Source: Eublepharis macularius (lineage: Eukaryota > Chordata > Lepidosauria > Squamata > Eublepharidae). Taken from it: a stretch of DNA of 64,000 nt. The stretch spans positions 95,263,001 to 95,327,000 of the forward strand of contig NC_072800.1 in NCBI RefSeq assembly GCF_028583425.1, written 5' to 3'. The notes beneath the pieces are model-generated. The model saw only the letters and a list, made by a program, of their open reading frames with translations. It had not been told where the DNA came from and ran no database searches. Positions 61,441-64,000 of this stretch are shown piece by piece. A program made the translations under genes and the position numbers. Position 1 is the first letter of the stretch; every line of letters begins with the position of its first letter.

Positions 61441-64000
61441 TTAAAATAGATCCCCCCCTGGCTTATATGGATAGCGAGTATGAAAAGCTTTGGTTAATCT
61501 AGGAGCATGAACATGTGCAGAATTCACCCATTCATCGTAACCAGAATCAAAGTCTTTCCAGCGAATGAGGTAAAAAAGCTGGTTTCGCTTGAGCTTAGAG
61601 TCCAATATTTGTTGTACCTCATAGTGTATTTGGTCGTCAATCAAAGTTGGAATGGGTGGAGCTCTTATGTGCCATTTGTTGTCGGTGGGAGCTCTCTTTA
61701 GAAGGCTGACGTGGAACGTATCATGCACATGGCGCAGGTTTTTAGGTAAAGTTACAGCAACAGTCACCTTATTTATTATTTTGCGCACAGGAAAAGGTCC
61801 CAGGAATTTTAGAGCGAGTTTGCGGCTGGTTTGAGCTAGCTTTAGGTTTTTTGTGGAAATATACACATGATCTCCAGGTTGTAATTCCCATTCGGCCACA
61901 CGATGGCGATCTGCGTATTTTTTGTAATCCAGTTTGGCTTTTTCGAGGTGTTTCTTAATAAGAGTCCATTGCTGCGCCGCCTCCCCCCACCATGAAGATA
62001 CATCTGGCAGTTTAGAGGAATGGAGAGGGGGTGCGTCTAACGGGAAGGGATCGAAGTGAGTCCCGTACACAATTTTGAATGGAGCCTCTCCCGTTGAAGC
62101 GTGTATACTGTTGTTATAGGAGAATTCGGCTAGGGGAAGAAGGTCCACCCAATTATCTTGTTGAAAATTAATGTAGCAACGAAGAAATTGTTCTAAAATT
62201 TGGTTAGTTTTTTCAGATTGTCCGTCGGTTTGTGGGTGGTGGCTTGAACTGATACCTTGTTCAATATTCAACATTTTCAAAAGCTCCCGCCAGAAGTTGG
62301 CAACGAACTGTCCGCCGCGATCCGAAATCACCTTGGACGGAAAAGAATGTAATTTTACGATGTGTTTTAGAAACAGATCCGCTAGTTTTCGAGCGGAGGG
62401 TATAGCAGTACAGGGGATAAAATGGGCTTGTTTGGAGAATAGATCTACCACAACTAAAATACAATTGTGTCCTTTTGAAAGAGGTAGATCAGTGATAAAG
62501 TCCATAGAGATTACTTCCCAGGGCCTGTTCGGCGTTTCTAATGGTTGCAGGAGGCCCGGAGGTTTCCCTTTCCTGGTTTTTGCACTGAGGCAAACAGGGC
62601 AGGAACTAACGTATTGGGAAATGTCTTTGCGCATGCCCGGCCACCAGAATTGTCTTTGAACTAGGTGTAAAGTTTTCAGGTACCCATAATGTCCAGCAGT
62701 GGGAGCATCATGACAGCGCTGCAAGACATCCAGCTTAAGGCTGTCCGGGACATAAAACTTGCTCCCAGCTAGCCAATCCCCCTGTGGGGATCGGGTTAGT
62801 TTGTTTCGCGGAGCTTTATCCCCCTCCTTCTCCACTTCAGTTTTGAGTTTCGATTTCCATTCTTGGTCGGCCGGGAGGGCCTGCTTAGCACGGCTGCGAG
62901 TAGTCACCACGCCCCCAAGTTGCTTAGGCGAGAAGACCGTGTCGACAGTCTCCGCCCGTTTGCTTTTATGTTGGGGCATGCGCGACAGGGCGTCCGCCAA
63001 AAAGTTAGTTTTGCCCGGGAGATAATTGAGGGTGAAGTTAAACTTGGAAAAGAATTCCGCCCACCGCAATTGCTTGGCATTCAGTCTGCGTGGGCTTCGT
63101 AGGGCCTCCAAATTTTTATGATCTGTCCAGACCTCAAAAGGGTATCTCGCCCCCTCCAGCCAATGCCTCCAGTTTGTGAGAGCTGCTTTCACTGCAAAGG
63201 CCTCCTTCTCCCACACATTCCAATTCCTTTCTGCCTCTGAGAACTTTCTAGACAAGAATGCACAAGGCCGCAAATTCCCATCCTCCCCCTTCTGCAGCAA
63301 AACCCCCCCTATCGCCGTATCGCTGGCGTCGACCTGTACTATGAAGGGGGACTGTTCGTTGGGGTGGGAGAGGATGGGTTCCGTTACAAATTGCTTTTTA
63401 AGGCATTCGAAGGCCGTTTGGCAATCGGGGGTCCATTGTAGTTTAGCAGAGGGTTTTTTGGCTTGGTCCCCTTTATCTTTGGTTTTCAGCAATTCTGTTA
63501 AGGGGAGTGTGATTTGGGCGAAATTTGCGATGAAGTCTCTATAGAAATTGGCAAAACCCAGGAAGGATTGCAGTTCTTTGCGGGTGGTGGGTGTTTGCCA
63601 ATCTTGGATCGCCTGTATTTTGGCTGGATCCATTTTCAACCCCTCTTGTGAGATGCAAAACCCAAGGTAAGTGAGTTCGGTTTTATGGAATTCACATTTG
63701 GACAACTTGATGGGCAATTTATTCTTCATCAAGGTGGCCAGGACCTTTTGTACCATTTGAACATGTTCTTCCTCGGTGTTAGAATAAATTAAAACATCAT
63801 CAAGGTACACCACCACCCCTTTGTATAGAAATTCATGTAAAACTTCGTTTATCATGGACATGAATACAGACGGGGCTCCCGTCAATCCAAAAGGCATAAC
63901 TAAGTATTCATATTGTCCGAGGGGCGTATTAAACGCGGTTTTCCACTCATCCCCTGCCTTGATACGAACGTGGAAGTAAGCATCTTTTAGATCTAATTTC
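61441..64000 (-). mobile_element. Ty3/gypsy LTR retrotransposon pol, 3' part, with chromodomain
   Basis: One minus-strand frame is open from the stop at 61441 to the right edge. Parts in order are reverse transcriptase (YLDDVLIYS motif), RNase H, zinc-binding and core integrase domains, and a C-terminal chromodomain (YLIRWKDFDSGYDEWV). The chromodomain places it among chromodomain-bearing gypsy elements. The part in the window looks whole, which suggests a young insertion. Gag, protease and the 5' LTR would lie beyond 64000. Confidence 0.95.

Overview
The window is genomic DNA from a vertebrate, most likely a squamate reptile (lizard, gecko or snake). Exons are short and split by GT-AG introns. 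The interspersed repeats are the squamate mix: CR1, L2/CR1-like, BovB/RTE and L1-like LINEs, Penelope-like elements, tRNA-derived SINEs and hAT-type foldback MITEs. Three host loci can be supported: KCNH2 (ERG1 potassium channel), AOC1 (diamine oxidase) and a snoRNA host gene that resembles mammalian SNHG29.

Layout. 1-11295 is read as the 5' part of the KCNH2 locus. It is intronic as far as I can see and full of LINE, SINE and palindromic repeats. 11296-32120 (+) holds ten coding exons of KCNH2, equivalent to human exons 6-15, from just before S1 to the stop codon. The 3' UTR runs to an AATAAA at 33590. 33616-38590 is the intergenic space between two convergent genes. 38880-44928 (-) is the whole AOC1 coding region in four coding exons, with a likely poly(A) signal at 38611-38616. 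The tail-to-tail KCNH2/AOC1 arrangement matches human 7q36. 45-55.7 kb is gene-poor and repeat-rich.

55.75-56.6 kb is a CpG island. It has a TATA-like, 5'TOP-like start of a spliced (+) transcript ending near 58750. Introns 1 and 2 of this transcript each carry a box C/D snoRNA with a strong terminal stem. Their guides fit 28S Cm4426 (SNORD49 type) and 18S Um627 (SNORD65 type). In human both snoRNAs belong to one host gene, SNHG29 on 17p11.2, so finding the pair beside AOC1 is the most unexpected observation here. 60.1-60.9 kb is a second CpG island with no gene that I recognise. From 61014 to the right edge lies the 3' part of a Ty3/gypsy LTR element with a chromodomain (-). It looks whole over the part in view.

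How the parts work: KCNH2 encodes the pore and C-terminal half of the IKr channel. AOC1 encodes a secreted copper/TPQ amine oxidase. The host gene supplies 2'-O-methylation guides for rRNA. The loci share no pathway. No previously undescribed coding system was found. The notable items are the snoRNA host locus, several long palindromes (548, 214 and 2x56 bp), a KCNH2 exon that keeps a Thr-Thr-Thr stretch seen in paralogues, and a very high number of long poly-G/poly-C runs.
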